From CAIKMD01 sp036501365 (GTDB lineage Bacteria; Pseudomonadota; Alphaproteobacteria; ATCC43930; CGMCC-115725): 64,000 nt of DNA. Where the stretch lies: positions 124,001-188,000 of the forward strand of contig DASYAL010000055.1 of assembly GCA_036501365.1 (NCBI GenBank). Direction: 5' to 3'. The notes beneath the pieces are model-generated. The model saw only the letters and a program-made list of their open reading frames with translations. It was not told the origin of the DNA and did no database searches. This document shows positions 10,674 to 19,582 of this stretch, one piece after another. The translations under genes were made by a program, and so were the position numbers. The stretch's first letter is position 1. Each line of letters opens with the position of its first letter.

Positions 10674-10997
10674 CTACTTCATCGGCGAGAACGCGGTCGG
10701 CACCAGGATCTTCGTCTCTTGCGACAGGAGCGGCGAGGGCTGTGGCCCGTTCTTCAAGAAGGCTTGCCACTCCGGGTCCTCGGCGAGGGCCGCGCGCTTG
10801 GCTTCGCGATCGGTCAGGGAATCGTAACGCCACATATGGATGATCTGGTTGAGCGGCCCGATCTCGGTGGTGAAGAAGCCGACCAGCCCGCCGAGATGCC
10901 GTTTCTGCGCCGGCAGGCCGTTCTTCTCATAATACGCCAGCCAACGGGCGGCCCCGCCGCCGGTTTGCGCTGTATAAGTGCGGACTTCGAGAATCAT
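10674..10997 (-). CDS. NIPSNAP-family protein
   Basis: 107-residue protein of the NIPSNAP (dimeric alpha+beta barrel) fold. It begins MILEVRTYT, and has GGLVGFFTTEIGPLNQIIHMW and YDSLTDREAKRAAL, the family pattern of an ELRTY-type strand, a W-Y/S-D block and a helix with ARA-like residues. Function in bacteria is unknown. The ATG at 10997 is preceded by GGGAGGG 6 bases upstream, so the longer reading to 11171 is rejected. It is divergent from the DUF1223 gene, with a 14-base palindrome between them. Confidence 0.82.
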   Translation of the reverse strand: MILEVRTYTAQTGGGAARWLAYYEKNGLPAQKRHLGGLVGFFTTEIGPLNQIIHMWRYDSLTDREAKRAALAEDPEWQAFLKNGPQPSPLLSQETKILVPTAFSPMK

Positions 10998-11015
10998 GTG
11001 TTTCCCTCCCTGGCC

Positions 11016-11029
11016 GTTGCGAACGCAAC
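11016..11029. promoter_or_regulatory. Perfect palindrome between divergent genes
   Basis: GTTGCGAACGCAAC is a perfect 14-base palindrome in the 122-base gap between the NIPSNAP gene (minus) and the DUF1223 gene (plus). It lies 19 bases from the NIPSNAP start codon, a position suited to an operator. The cognate regulator is unknown. Confidence 0.3.
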
Positions 11030-11119
11030 AACCTGCTGCGCGCGCCGCAGCATGGCCGACCCTCACCCGCTTGTGAAGGATCGTGGTTTGCGAAAGCGTC
11101 GCGTGGGGCGCAGGATGCG

Positions 11120-11860
11120 ATGATGCCTCGTGCCCTTGCTCTCGCGCTGCTGGCCGCGTTCGTCGCGGCATCGCCCGCCAGCGCGCGCGCGGACAATCCG
11201 CCGGTCGTCGTCGAACTCTTCACCTCGCAAGGCTGCAGCTCCTGCCCGCCGGCGGATAAATATCTCGGCGAGCTGGCAAAGCGTCCCGATCTCCTGGCGC
11301 TCGCTTTCCATGTCGAATACTGGAACTACATCGGCTGGAACGATTCCTATTCGAAGCCCTGGGCGACACAGCGCCAGCGCAACTACCAGGCGGCGCTCAA
11401 GCTGCGCTACGTCTATACGCCGCAGATGGTGATCAACGGCGCGGCCGAGGGTGTCGGCTCCGAGCCCGCCACCATCGAGCCGCTGATCCGCACTGCCGAG
11501 GCCGCCTGGGCGCCGCATCCCAGCCTGACCTTGCACTGGCGCGACGACGGCGCGCTCTTGGCGGAGATCGGCGAGGGAGCGTCGCCGCCGAGCCAGCCGG
11601 CGACGTTGTGGCTGGTCGGCTTCGACAATATGCACACCCTGGCCGTGACCGCCGGCGAGAACGAGGGCAAGACCGCCTGGGATCATCATCCGGTGCGCAG
11701 CTTCCGCCGCCTCGGCTCCTGGGCCGGCTGGTCGGAGGAGTTCACGGTGCCGCCCGAGGAAGCCAAGACCCTCGGCGATTACGGCGCCGCGGTGCTGCTG
11801 CAAGAAAACGGCACCGGCCCCATTCTCACCGCCGCCAGCATCCAGCTGCCCGGGCGCTAA
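11120..11860 (+). CDS. DUF1223 secreted thioredoxin-like protein
   Basis: 246-residue protein with a Sec signal peptide (about residues 1-24) and a thioredoxin-like start VVVELFTSQGCSSCPPAD; the CSSC pair near residue 41 is the probable redox site. HVEYWNYIGWNDSYS and YTPQMVINGA are conserved DUF1223 blocks. Proteins of this family are common in alphaproteobacteria, and their role is not established. The start may be 11120 or 11123, as two ATGs are adjacent. It stands 56 bases before the DNA ligase gene on the same strand. Confidence 0.85.
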   Translation: MMPRALALALLAAFVAASPASARADNPPVVVELFTSQGCSSCPPADKYLGELAKRPDLLALAFHVEYWNYIGWNDSYSKPWATQRQRNYQAALKLRYVYTPQMVINGAAEGVGSEPATIEPLIRTAEAAWAPHPSLTLHWRDDGALLAEIGEGASPPSQPATLWLVGFDNMHTLAVTAGENEGKTAWDHHPVRSFRRLGSWAGWSEEFTVPPEEAKTLGDYGAAVLLQENGTGPILTAASIQLPGR

Positions 11861-11916
11861 CCGCGACACTTTGCCGAGCGGCAACCTCCCGCGTCGGCGC
11901 CGGTTATCCGGAAGTC

Positions 11917-13023
11917 ATGCGGTTGCCGATCCCTCTGGCCATGCCACCGATGGAAGCGCGGATTGTCGACGCCCTGCCCGCGGATGACGGCTGGCAGTTC
12001 GAGCCGAAATGGGATGGGTTTCGCTGCCTCGCCTTTCGCGACGGCGATGACGTCGCGTTGCAGGCGAAATCGGGCAAGCCGCTGGCGCGCTATTTCCCGG
12101 AGACGGTCGCGGCGTTGCGCGCATTGCCACCGCGCCGCTTCGTGACCGACGGGGAGCTTGCGATCCCCGTCGGCGACAATCTCTCTTTCGATGCGTTGCA
12201 GCTTCGGCTTCATCCCGCCGCCAGCCGCGTGAAGAAACTCGCCGCCGAAACGCCGGCGATCTTCATCCTGTTCGATTGCCTCTTTACCGAAGCCGCGGGC
12301 GCGGTGATCGAGCGGCCGCTCATCGCGCGTCGCGCTGCGCTCGAAGCGTTCTATGCCGCGCTCGGCAAAGCGTCGGGGCTGCGCCTCACCGATTACACGC
12401 GCGACCGCGCTGCGGCCGCGGACTGGCTCGCCCATGCCGGCGGCGCGCTCGACGGCATCGTCGCCAAGCGGCTCGATACGCCCTATCTGCCTGGCGAGCG
12501 CGCGATGCTGAAGCTGAAGCATCTGCGCAGCGCCGATTGCGTCGTCGGCGGATTCAGATATGCGAGCGACAGCAAGCGCGTCGGCTCGCTCCTGCTTGGC
12601 CTCTACAACGCCGAGGGCAAGCTCGACCACGTCGGCTTCACCTCGGGCTTCGCCAACGAAGATCGCACGGCGCTGACCAAGCGCTTGGAGAAGCTCGCCG
12701 GCGGGCCGGGCTTCACCGGCGACGCGCCGGGCGGGCCGAGCCGCTGGTCGACCGAGCGCTCGGCGGAATGGACGCCGCTCAAGCCGAAGCTCGTCGCCGA
12801 GGTGCGCTACGACCATGTCACCGGCGGCCGCTTCCGCCACGGCACCAAGCTCTTGCGCTGGCGCCCGGACAAGACGCCGCGCCAATGCACGATGGATCAG
12901 CTCCAGGAAGAAGCTCGGCCGCGCCTGCTCTACGCCGCCAAGCCGCGGGCCAGGACCGAGGAAAGGCGTTTCGCGAAGGCGCTCGGATCGGGCAGGGTTT
13001 CGCCCTCCAAGATCCGCGCCTGA
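11917..13023 (+). CDS. ATP-dependent DNA ligase (LigD/LigC type, stand-alone)
   Basis: 368-residue nucleotidyltransferase-OB ligase, likely for repair or end joining. Motif I is EPKWDGFR with the adenylated lysine K31, motif III is ILFDCLF (near residue 115), motif IV is LDGIVAKR and motif V is MLKLKH. An OB-fold with RVGSLLLGLY follows. There is no polymerase or nuclease domain and no Ku gene nearby. I chose the ATG at 11917 because the upstream frame overlaps the DUF1223 gene. The last 31 codons overlap the 3' end of htpG on the other strand. This ligase is unrelated to ligC of the aromatic cluster. Confidence 0.88.
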   Translation: MRLPIPLAMPPMEARIVDALPADDGWQFEPKWDGFRCLAFRDGDDVALQAKSGKPLARYFPETVAALRALPPRRFVTDGELAIPVGDNLSFDALQLRLHPAASRVKKLAAETPAIFILFDCLFTEAAGAVIERPLIARRAALEAFYAALGKASGLRLTDYTRDRAAAADWLAHAGGALDGIVAKRLDTPYLPGERAMLKLKHLRSADCVVGGFRYASDSKRVGSLLLGLYNAEGKLDHVGFTSGFANEDRTALTKRLEKLAGGPGFTGDAPGGPSRWSTERSAEWTPLKPKLVAEVRYDHVTGGRFRHGTKLLRWRPDKTPRQCTMDQLQEEARPRLLYAAKPRARTEERRFAKALGSGRVSPSKIRA

Positions 13024-14801
13024 TCCAAGAGCAGCCAGGCGAAATCGCCCAGCGCATCCGCCGCGCCGTCCTTGCCGGCGAGTTCGACCAGCCGCGCGAT
13101 CAGCGCATGCTTCGGATTGATCTCGAGGATGCGCCTGGCATCGATCCCGGCGCCGAGCTGCTTGTGCTGGCGCAGCAAGCGCTCCAGATGCATGTCCATA
13201 TCGCGCTCGTCGGCGACGAGGCAGACAGCGCTGTCGGTCAGGCGCTTCGACGCGCGCACATCCTTGACCGCGTCGCCGAGGCTGAGCTTCAAGAGCGCGA
13301 CCAGCGAGGCGACATCGCCTTCGGGCTTCGCCTCCGTCTCATCGGTCTTCTGTTCCTCGGGCGCGATCTTGTCGAGATCGGCGGCGCCGCGCGTCACCGA
13401 TTTGAATTCCTTCTTCTGGTATTCGCCGACCGACGGCATCCAGAACTCGTCGACCGGATCGGTCAGCAGCAGCACCTCGATGCCGCGCGCGCGGAAGCCT
13501 TCGAGCTGCGGGCTCTTCTTCAGCGCCTCCAGATCCTCGCCGGCGATGGTGTAGATCGCGTCCTGCCCCGGCTTCATCCGCGCGATGTAGTCGTCGAGCG
13601 AGACGAGATCGTCGCCGGCGGTCGAGCGGAAGCGGGCGAGCGGCAGGATCTCGTCGCGATTGTCGCGATCCTCGTAAATGCCCTCTTTCAGCACCGCGCC
13701 GAAATTCTCGGCGAATTTCGTGTATTCCGCCGGCTCGTCCTTAGCCTTCTTGGTGAGCTCGCCCAGCACGCGCTTGGTGATCTGCCCGCGCATGCGCTGC
13801 AGCATGGGATTGTTCTGCAGCATCTCGCGGCTGACATTGAGCGGCAGGTCCTCGCTGTCGACGACGCCGCGCAGGAAGCGCAGATAGGGCGGCAACAGCT
13901 CCTGCGCATCGTCGGTGATGAAGATGCGCCGGACATAGAGCTTCACATGGTGCTTGCGCTGTGGATCGAAGAGATCGAACGGCTTGGTGCCGGGGACGAA
14001 CAGCAGCGTCGCATATTCGTAGGTGCCCTCGGCCTTGTTGTGCAGTGTCAGCCACGGCTCGTCGAAGGCGTGGGCGACGTGATGATAGAACTCCTTGTAC
14101 TGCTCGGCGGTGATCTCGGCTCTGGGCCGCATCCACAGCGCCGAGGCGGCGTTCAGCGTCTCTTCCTTGCCGGCATGGTCGAGGACGATCGGCAGGGCGA
14201 TGTGATCGGAATATTTCTTGACGATCTGGCGGATACGGTCGGGCTCGGCGTATTCCTCGTCGGCTTCGTTGAGATGGAGCGTAATGGTGGTGCCGCGCTT
14301 CTCGCGCGCCGCTTCCTCGATGGTAAACTCGCCCTTGCCGTTCGAGAGCCAGCGATGCGCGATTTCCTCGCCGGCCATCTTCGACACCACCTCGACCTCG
14401 CTCGCGACCATGAAGGCCGAATAGAAGCCGACGCCGAACTGGCCGATCAGCGCCACGTCCTTTTTGCTGTCGCCCGACAGCTCCTTGACGAAGGCGGCGG
14501 TGCCCGAGCGGGCGATGGTGCCGAGATTGTCGATCATCTCCTGCCGGCCCATGCCGATGCCGTTGTCGGAGACGATAAGGGTGCGGTTCGTCTTGTCGGG
14601 CTCGATCACCACCCGGAAATTGGCGTCGCCGGCGATGAGCGCAGGCTCGGTCAAAGCGAGGTAGCGCAGCCGGTCGCAGGCATCCGACGCGTTTGAGATC
14701 AGCTCGCGCAGGAAAATTTCCTTCTCGCTGTAGAGCGAATGCGCGACGATCTCCAAAAGCCGGGCAACTTCCGCCTGGAATTCCCGTTTCTCGCTAGCCA
14801 T
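12930..14801 (-). CDS. htpG: Molecular chaperone HtpG (Hsp90)
   Basis: 623-residue cytoplasmic Hsp90. The N-terminal ATPase shows EIFLRELISNASDA, VSDNGIGMG and GQFGVGFYSAFMV; the middle domain has the LPLNVSREMLQ motif with the conserved arginine; the C-terminal dimerisation domain ends DPSAFAKRLSSVLARGLAA. The ATG at 14801 gives MASEKREFQAEV, matching the usual HtpG start. The longer reading upstream belongs to another frame and is rejected. Its 3' end overlaps the convergent ligase gene by 94 bases. Confidence 0.97.
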   Translation of the reverse strand: MASEKREFQAEVARLLEIVAHSLYSEKEIFLRELISNASDACDRLRYLALTEPALIAGDANFRVVIEPDKTNRTLIVSDNGIGMGRQEMIDNLGTIARSGTAAFVKELSGDSKKDVALIGQFGVGFYSAFMVASEVEVVSKMAGEEIAHRWLSNGKGEFTIEEAAREKRGTTITLHLNEADEEYAEPDRIRQIVKKYSDHIALPIVLDHAGKEETLNAASALWMRPRAEITAEQYKEFYHHVAHAFDEPWLTLHNKAEGTYEYATLLFVPGTKPFDLFDPQRKHHVKLYVRRIFITDDAQELLPPYLRFLRGVVDSEDLPLNVSREMLQNNPMLQRMRGQITKRVLGELTKKAKDEPAEYTKFAENFGAVLKEGIYEDRDNRDEILPLARFRSTAGDDLVSLDDYIARMKPGQDAIYTIAGEDLEALKKSPQLEGFRARGIEVLLLTDPVDEFWMPSVGEYQKKEFKSVTRGAADLDKIAPEEQKTDETEAKPEGDVASLVALLKLSLGDAVKDVRASKRLTDSAVCLVADERDMDMHLERLLRQHKQLGAGIDARRILEINPKHALIARLVELAGKDGAADALGDFAWLLLDQARILEGETLPDPSAFAKRLSSVLARGLAA

Positions 14802-14885
14802 GACCGCGATCCCACCTTGCCGCTCTGACCGCCCCGAGATATGTGGCGTGAGCGGCGGTCCTGCAAGGGCGGGCGAGGCGGCGCG

Positions 14886-15350
14886 ATGAGCTACATCCTG
14901 AAGGTCCTTCAGCCGGGCGAGACCCTGCTCTACCGCACCCGGCTGCATTGGTTCGTCTACGGCCGGGCGGTGATCCTCCTGCTGATCGCCATCGCCTGCG
15001 CGGTCGCCGGCCAGGCGGCCGGCCGCGAGGATTTCGCCGATGCCGGCCTCGCCGTGGGTGGCGTGTTCCTGCTTTTCGCGGTGATATCGGCGCTCCATGC
15101 CGCGATCCGGCGCGCCTCGACCGAGCTCGCGGTCACCGACCACCGCGTCATCTTCAAGCGCGGCATCGTCAGCCGCTACACGATCGAGATGGCGCGCGCC
15201 AAGGTCGAAAGCGTCGATGTGGTGCAGAGCGTCGGCGGCCGTCTTTTCAACTACGGCACCATCCTGGTGCGCGGCACCGGCGGCACGCTGGAGCCGTTCC
15301 GGATGATCGCAGACCCGCTGCCGTTCCGCAGCGCGATCACCACAGCCTAG
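14886..15350 (+). CDS. PH-domain (bPH2, DUF304) membrane protein
   Basis: 154-residue protein with two membrane helices (about residues 25-65) followed by a bacterial PH-like domain: STELAVTDHRVIFKRGIVSR, then MARAKVESVDVVQS and YGTILVRGTGG. Such proteins are widespread and of uncertain role, perhaps in membrane stress. The TAG stop codon is also the first three bases of palindromic repeat copy 15348-15403, so repeat insertion may have set the C-terminus. Confidence 0.82.
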   Translation: MSYILKVLQPGETLLYRTRLHWFVYGRAVILLLIAIACAVAGQAAGREDFADAGLAVGGVFLLFAVISALHAAIRRASTELAVTDHRVIFKRGIVSRYTIEMARAKVESVDVVQSVGGRLFNYGTILVRGTGGTLEPFRMIADPLPFRSAITTA

Positions 15351-15403
15351 ACCATGATCGGAAGAGTATGGAATCGTATGCGATTCCATACGATCGTGCT
15401 CTA
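15348..15403. repeat. Palindromic repeat, family 1, copy A
   Basis: 56-base palindrome. The inner arms are a perfect 11-base pair (GTATGGAATCG at 15366-15376, its complement at 15381-15391) around TATG. The outer arms TAGACCATGATCG and CGATCGTGCTCTA pair at 11 of 13 positions. Core and arms recur at 39047-39110, and the arms at 34172-34246 and 38974-39033. Confidence 0.8.
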
Positions 15404-15410
15404 GCGCTCG

Positions 15411-15873
15411 CTAGTTGCAGGACGCCGCGCCGACCGAGCTGCCGACCAGCGCGCCGCCGAGAATGCTCGCCACGGTCGCGCCGGCATTGCCGGAGCCATG
15501 GCCGAGTTGCGAGCCGACGAGACCGCCCGCCGCAGCGCCGATCAGCCCGCCGACCACGCCGTTGCCGCAGCCGTAATAAGCCGCGGGCGCCGGCGCGATA
15601 TAGCGCGATATAGGCGGGCCGCGGTGCGGCATATACCGGCGCCGGCGGCGGCGCATAAACCGGAGCGGGCGGGTAGTAATAGACGGGCGGCGGGGCGACG
15701 TAGACCGGCGCCGGCGCAACCCAGATGGTGCGAGGGCGATCCCAACCGCGATGCCAGCCATCGGCGAGCGCTGGCAGCGGCGCGGCGATGGCGGCGATTA
15801 GTGCGACGAGCGCCGCGCGAGTCGCGGCCGCGCGCGGCGAGACTTTCAACGAGCGAAGCGAAAATCGGGTCAT
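15411..15873 (-). pseudogene. Glycine-zipper (YMGG-like) surface protein, frameshifted
   Basis: The N-terminal part (signal peptide to about residue 37, then repeats of VYVAPPPVYYYPPAPVYAPP type) is in one frame. The C-terminal glycine zipper (GVVGGLIGAAAGGLVGSQLG) is in another, with a stop at 15411. The frame changes at two exact 10-base copies of GCGCGATATA (15593-15602, 15603-15612, plus strand). Removing one copy restores a single reading frame that joins PAYIA to PAPAAYYGCGNG. I place the start at ATG 15873, 7 bases after GGAG. Relatives are small outer-membrane or periplasmic glycine-zipper proteins. It could be a recent null or phase-variable allele. Confidence 0.75.
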
Positions 15874-16028
15874 CACGGAACTCCTGCGGTCTCAAAACGT
15901 CTTCTACCCGTCATATACGCGGGCTACGCCGGCAAAATTTCTGTCACCGGTATGAAATTCCGGTCATTCACCGCTGGCGTGCCGTCGTCATGCTTGCGTT
16001 TCTTGGCCGGACGCCCGATGATTCGCTC

Positions 16029-18503
16029 ATGGGCGTGTTCACCCCGGGTGCGCGGGTCCTGGCAGTTTTAGGGCCCACCAACACCGGCAAGACCCACCTC
16101 GCCATCGAGCGCATGCTCGGCCATCGCACGGGCATGATCGGCTTCCCGCTCCGGCTTCTGGCGCGCGAGAATTACGACCGGGTGGTGACGCTCAAAGGGG
16201 CACGGGCCGTCGCCCTCATCACCGGCGAAGAGAAGATCGTCCCGCCTCATCCGTCCTATTGGGTCTGCACCGTCGAATCGATGCCGCTCGACCTCGCGGT
16301 CGATTTCCTCGCCGTCGACGAGATCCAGCTCTGCGGCGATGCCGAGCGTGGTCATGTTTTCACCAACCGTCTCCTGCATGCGCGCGGCGCGTGCGAGACG
16401 ATGTTTCTCGGCGCCGACACCATCCGCCCGCTGCTGAAACGGCTGGTGCCCGAAGCCGAATATGTCAGCCGGCCGCGTTTCTCGACGCTTTCTTATTCCG
16501 GGCCGAAGAAGATCACACGCCTGCCGCCGCGCAGCGCCGTGGTGGCCTTCGCGCTCGCCGATGTCTTCGCCCTCGCCGAGCTGATGCGCCGCCAGCGCGG
16601 CGGCACCGCGGTGGTGATGGGCGCCTTGAGCCCGCGCGCGCGTAATGCCCAGGTCGGACTCTTCCAATCGGGCGAGGTCGATTATCTGGTCGCGACCGAT
16701 GCGATCGGCATGGGCCTCAACATGGATCTCGACCATGTCGCCTTCGCGCGGCTTGCCAAATTCGATGGCCGCGGTCCCCGGCGTCTCGCCCCGGCCGAGA
16801 TTGCACAGATCGCCGGCCGTGCCGGCCGGCACATGGCCGACGGCACTTTCGGCACCACTGCCGAGCTTCCCGGTATCGACGAGGAGATTGTCGAGGCGGT
16901 CGAGAATCACCGCTTCGATCCGCTGCCGCGGCTCTATTGGCGCAACGCCCGGCTCGACTACCGCTCGATCGGCGGCTTACTGAAGAGTCTCGAGGAGAAG
17001 CCGCATCTGTCCGGCCTCCTCCCGGCGCGCGAGGCCGACGATCATCTGGCGCTCGCCGCGCTGTCGAAGCTTTCTGACATCGCCGCCGCCGCGACCAATC
17101 CCGCTGCGGTCCGGCTGCTCTGGGAAGTTTGCCAGATCCCCGATTTCCGCAAGATCATGAGCGATACCCATGCGCGCTTCCTGGCGCAGATCTATCGCCA
17201 CCTGATCGGGCGCACGGGACGGCTGCCGGTCGATTTCGTCGCTGGCCAGGTCGGTCGGCTCGACCGCACCGACGGCGATATCGACACGCTGATGACGCGG
17301 ATCGCGCATATCCGCACCTGGACCTATATCGCGCATCGCTCGGACTGGTTGACCGAGAGCACGACCTGGCAAGAGAAAGCACGCGCGATCGAGGACCATC
17401 TCTCCGACGCGCTGCACGACCGCATCACCCAGCGTTTCGTCGATCGCCGCTCGGCCTTCCTGATGAAGCAGCTCTCGTCATCGCGCGAGCTCCTGGCTTC
17501 GGTCAGCCGCGCCGGCGAGGTCAAGGTCGAGGGCCATCCGGTCGGCCGGCTCGACGGCTTTCGCTTCGTGCCCGATGCGGTTCCCAACACCGAGGCGAGC
17601 AAAACCTTGCTCGCCGCCGCCAACCGCGTGCTGCGCGGCGAGATCGACGCGCGGGCGCATGAGCTCGCGGCGTCACCCGACGACGAATTCGCGCTCGCCG
17701 CCGATGGCGGCCTGTTGTGGCGCGGCGGCAAGGTCGGCCGGCTCATGCCCGGCGACAGCATGCTCGATCCGCAGATCGAGGCGCTGCCCGGGCATTTCCT
17801 CGATGCGCCGCTGCGCGAGCTGATCCGCCGCCGCCTCGCCTCGTTCTGGGGCATGGAAAAGCGTCGCCGCTTCGCGGCGCTGGTGCGCGCGCGTCACGCC
17901 GAATTCGATGGCGCGGCGCGCGGCCTGATCTATCAGCTTTGCGAATCGCTCGGCGTGCTCGAGGCGAATGCGGTCGCTGCGCAATGCGCCGGTCTCGACG
18001 GCGACGATCGCAAGGCGCTCGCGCTCCTTGGCGTGCGGCTCGGCACCGAGACGGTTTATCTCGACGGCATGCTGAAGCGCGAGGCGATGGGGCTCGCGGC
18101 GCTGCTCTGGGCGGTGCAGCGCAAGGCGCCACCGCCGAAGCTGCCGGGCGGCGTCGCCGCGCCGCGCGATGCGACGATCTCGGACGAGGCCTATCGCGCG
18201 ATCGGCTATCGCGTGCTCGGGCCGCGCATCCTGCGCGCCGACAAGGTCGAAGCCCTTGCCGCGACCCTGCGCCGCCTCGCGCGCCAAGGCCCGTTCGGCA
18301 TCACGCCCGAACTGCTCGGCCTCGCCAGCGCGTCGCGCCACGATCTCGCGGCCATGTTAACGAGCCTCGGCTATCGCGCCGTGCATGACGAAAGCGGCGT
18401 CGTCTTCCATCCGCGGCCGGCGAAGAAACGCGTCGCCGCCGCCGAACGGCCGCGCGCCGACAATCCCTTCGCAAAACTGGCAGGACTACGCTTCGCACAA
18501 TGA
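16029..18503 (+). CDS. SUV3-like DEAD-family RNA helicase
   Basis: 824-residue superfamily 2 helicase like mitochondrial SUV3. Walker A is GPTNTGKTHLAIERML (near residue 17), the DEAD-equivalent is FLAVDEIQLCGD, motif III is LGADTIRP, motif V is VDYLVATDAIGMGLNMD and motif VI is AEIAQIAGRAGRHM. A long C-terminal region follows, ending in a basic tail. The start is uncertain: ATG 16029 places the P-loop 13 residues in, as in relatives, but ATG 15990 is also in frame and neither has a strong ribosome-binding site. It overlaps the S4 gene by 4 bases, an arrangement common in alphaproteobacteria. Role in RNA turnover is inferred. Confidence 0.88.
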   Translation: MGVFTPGARVLAVLGPTNTGKTHLAIERMLGHRTGMIGFPLRLLARENYDRVVTLKGARAVALITGEEKIVPPHPSYWVCTVESMPLDLAVDFLAVDEIQLCGDAERGHVFTNRLLHARGACETMFLGADTIRPLLKRLVPEAEYVSRPRFSTLSYSGPKKITRLPPRSAVVAFALADVFALAELMRRQRGGTAVVMGALSPRARNAQVGLFQSGEVDYLVATDAIGMGLNMDLDHVAFARLAKFDGRGPRRLAPAEIAQIAGRAGRHMADGTFGTTAELPGIDEEIVEAVENHRFDPLPRLYWRNARLDYRSIGGLLKSLEEKPHLSGLLPAREADDHLALAALSKLSDIAAAATNPAAVRLLWEVCQIPDFRKIMSDTHARFLAQIYRHLIGRTGRLPVDFVAGQVGRLDRTDGDIDTLMTRIAHIRTWTYIAHRSDWLTESTTWQEKARAIEDHLSDALHDRITQRFVDRRSAFLMKQLSSSRELLASVSRAGEVKVEGHPVGRLDGFRFVPDAVPNTEASKTLLAAANRVLRGEIDARAHELAASPDDEFALAADGGLLWRGGKVGRLMPGDSMLDPQIEALPGHFLDAPLRELIRRRLASFWGMEKRRRFAALVRARHAEFDGAARGLIYQLCESLGVLEANAVAAQCAGLDGDDRKALALLGVRLGTETVYLDGMLKREAMGLAALLWAVQRKAPPPKLPGGVAAPRDATISDEAYRAIGYRVLGPRILRADKVEALAATLRRLARQGPFGITPELLGLASASRHDLAAMLTSLGYRAVHDESGVVFHPRPAKKRVAAAERPRADNPFAKLAGLRFAQ

Positions 18504-18850
18504 GCATCGAATCGATGTCCGTCGCGACTCTGCGCCTTGACAAGTGGCTCTGGTTCGCGCGGCTCGCGCGCACGCGCTCGCTCGCGGCGCGGCTCTGCGC
18601 CGAAGGCCGTGTCGCCGTCGGCAACCGCGATGGCGCCAAGCCGCATCAGGCGGTGAAGCTCGGCGACGTCGTCGTGGTCGAGCTGCCGCATCAGCGGCGG
18701 CGTCTCATCGTGCGCGGGCTCGGCGAGCGGCGCGGACCGCCGGCGGAAGCGCGTTCGCTCTATGACGAGCCGTCGCCGCCGTCGCCGCGCGAGGCTGCGG
18801 CGGAATGGGTCTCGCTCTTCGCCGACGACGATCTGGCATTCGAGACCTGA
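18500..18850 (+). CDS. S4-domain RNA-binding protein (Hsp15-like)
   Basis: 116-residue basic protein with an S4 RNA-binding domain: LRLDKWLWFARLARTRSLA and LCAEGRVAVGNRD, as in Hsp15/HslR, which binds stalled 50S subunits. The tail is rich in proline and acidic residues. It is coupled to the helicase through an ATGA overlap. In many alphaproteobacteria fdxA and carD come next; here they lie 10 kb away at 29037. Confidence 0.88.
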   Translation: MSIESMSVATLRLDKWLWFARLARTRSLAARLCAEGRVAVGNRDGAKPHQAVKLGDVVVVELPHQRRRLIVRGLGERRGPPAEARSLYDEPSPPSPREAAAEWVSLFADDDLAFET

Positions 18851-18868
18851 CAACGGTGTCGCCCGCGT

Positions 18869-19513
18869 TCAGCGGTGGATGCAGTATTTCCAGCGGCCGA
18901 GGTCGAGATGGATATGATCGACATGGTCGCGATCCGAATCCGGATCGAGCACCTCGCTGAAATAGCCGCAAGCATCCTTCGCGACCGCGCGTAGGAAATC
19001 GCGCGCTTTGCCGCGCGTACTCCAATCGTGCTTCACCGAGATCATCGTGCCGTCGGTCAGCTCGAAGCCGGCGACGTCCATGGCGAGGCCTTTGGCGTGC
19101 TCGCTCTCGCGGCCGGTATCGGTGGTGCGGCAGTTATAGGCGCCGAAATGGACGATGGTCTTGAGGTCGCGGCCGAAGTCGCGTTTGGCGAGCGGTCGGA
19201 TCACCTCGCGCTCGAACTTGTCGAATTGCACCACGAAGTCGCAAGCGGCGACGGCGGGCCGGCTGAAGGGGATGGTCGCAGCCGCGACCCGCACCGGGTT
19301 CTCGACCCGGCAAGCGCGGCTCGTGCTTGCCGATTGCGGCTCGACCTGATACTGCACGCCGAGCCGGTCGAGTTCGGCAAGGCATTGCGCATCGCTGCGG
19401 CTCAGAGGCGGCGGGGCCGGCGGGACATGGGACGCGCAGGCCGTCAGGACCATCAGCGCCGCCAGGCATAGGCTGTGGCGAGCGAGGCGCCCGCTCGGAG
19501 GCGGGTCGATCAT
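18869..19513 (-). CDS. Extensin-like lipoprotein (copy 1)
   Basis: 214-residue protein of the bacterial extensin-like C-terminal family (PF06904 type). A lipobox LTAC (cysteine near residue 26) predicts membrane lipidation. The family blocks are ACRVENPVRV, IVHFGAYNCR, SEHAKGLAMDVAGF and DHVDHIHLDLG, whose His and Asp residues resemble a zinc peptidase site of the LAS/VanY kind. A role in peptidoglycan is plausible but not shown. A second family member is at 33309. It points away from the sugar cluster, with an AT-rich divergent promoter region at 19514-19582. Confidence 0.82.
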   Translation of the reverse strand: MIDPPPSGRLARHSLCLAALMVLTACASHVPPAPPPLSRSDAQCLAELDRLGVQYQVEPQSASTSRACRVENPVRVAAATIPFSRPAVAACDFVVQFDKFEREVIRPLAKRDFGRDLKTIVHFGAYNCRTTDTGRESEHAKGLAMDVAGFELTDGTMISVKHDWSTRGKARDFLRAVAKDACGYFSEVLDPDSDRDHVDHIHLDLGRWKYCIHR

Positions 19514-19582
19514 CGAAAAAAATACTTCACGATTCCGGCAGCTTATACTCTAAATCTCAGATCAAAGCATAGGTATTCCCCA

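Noticed and set aside
11917..13023. Non-homologous end-joining system around the DNA ligase
   Set aside because: No Ku gene and no LigD polymerase or nuclease domain is adjacent.
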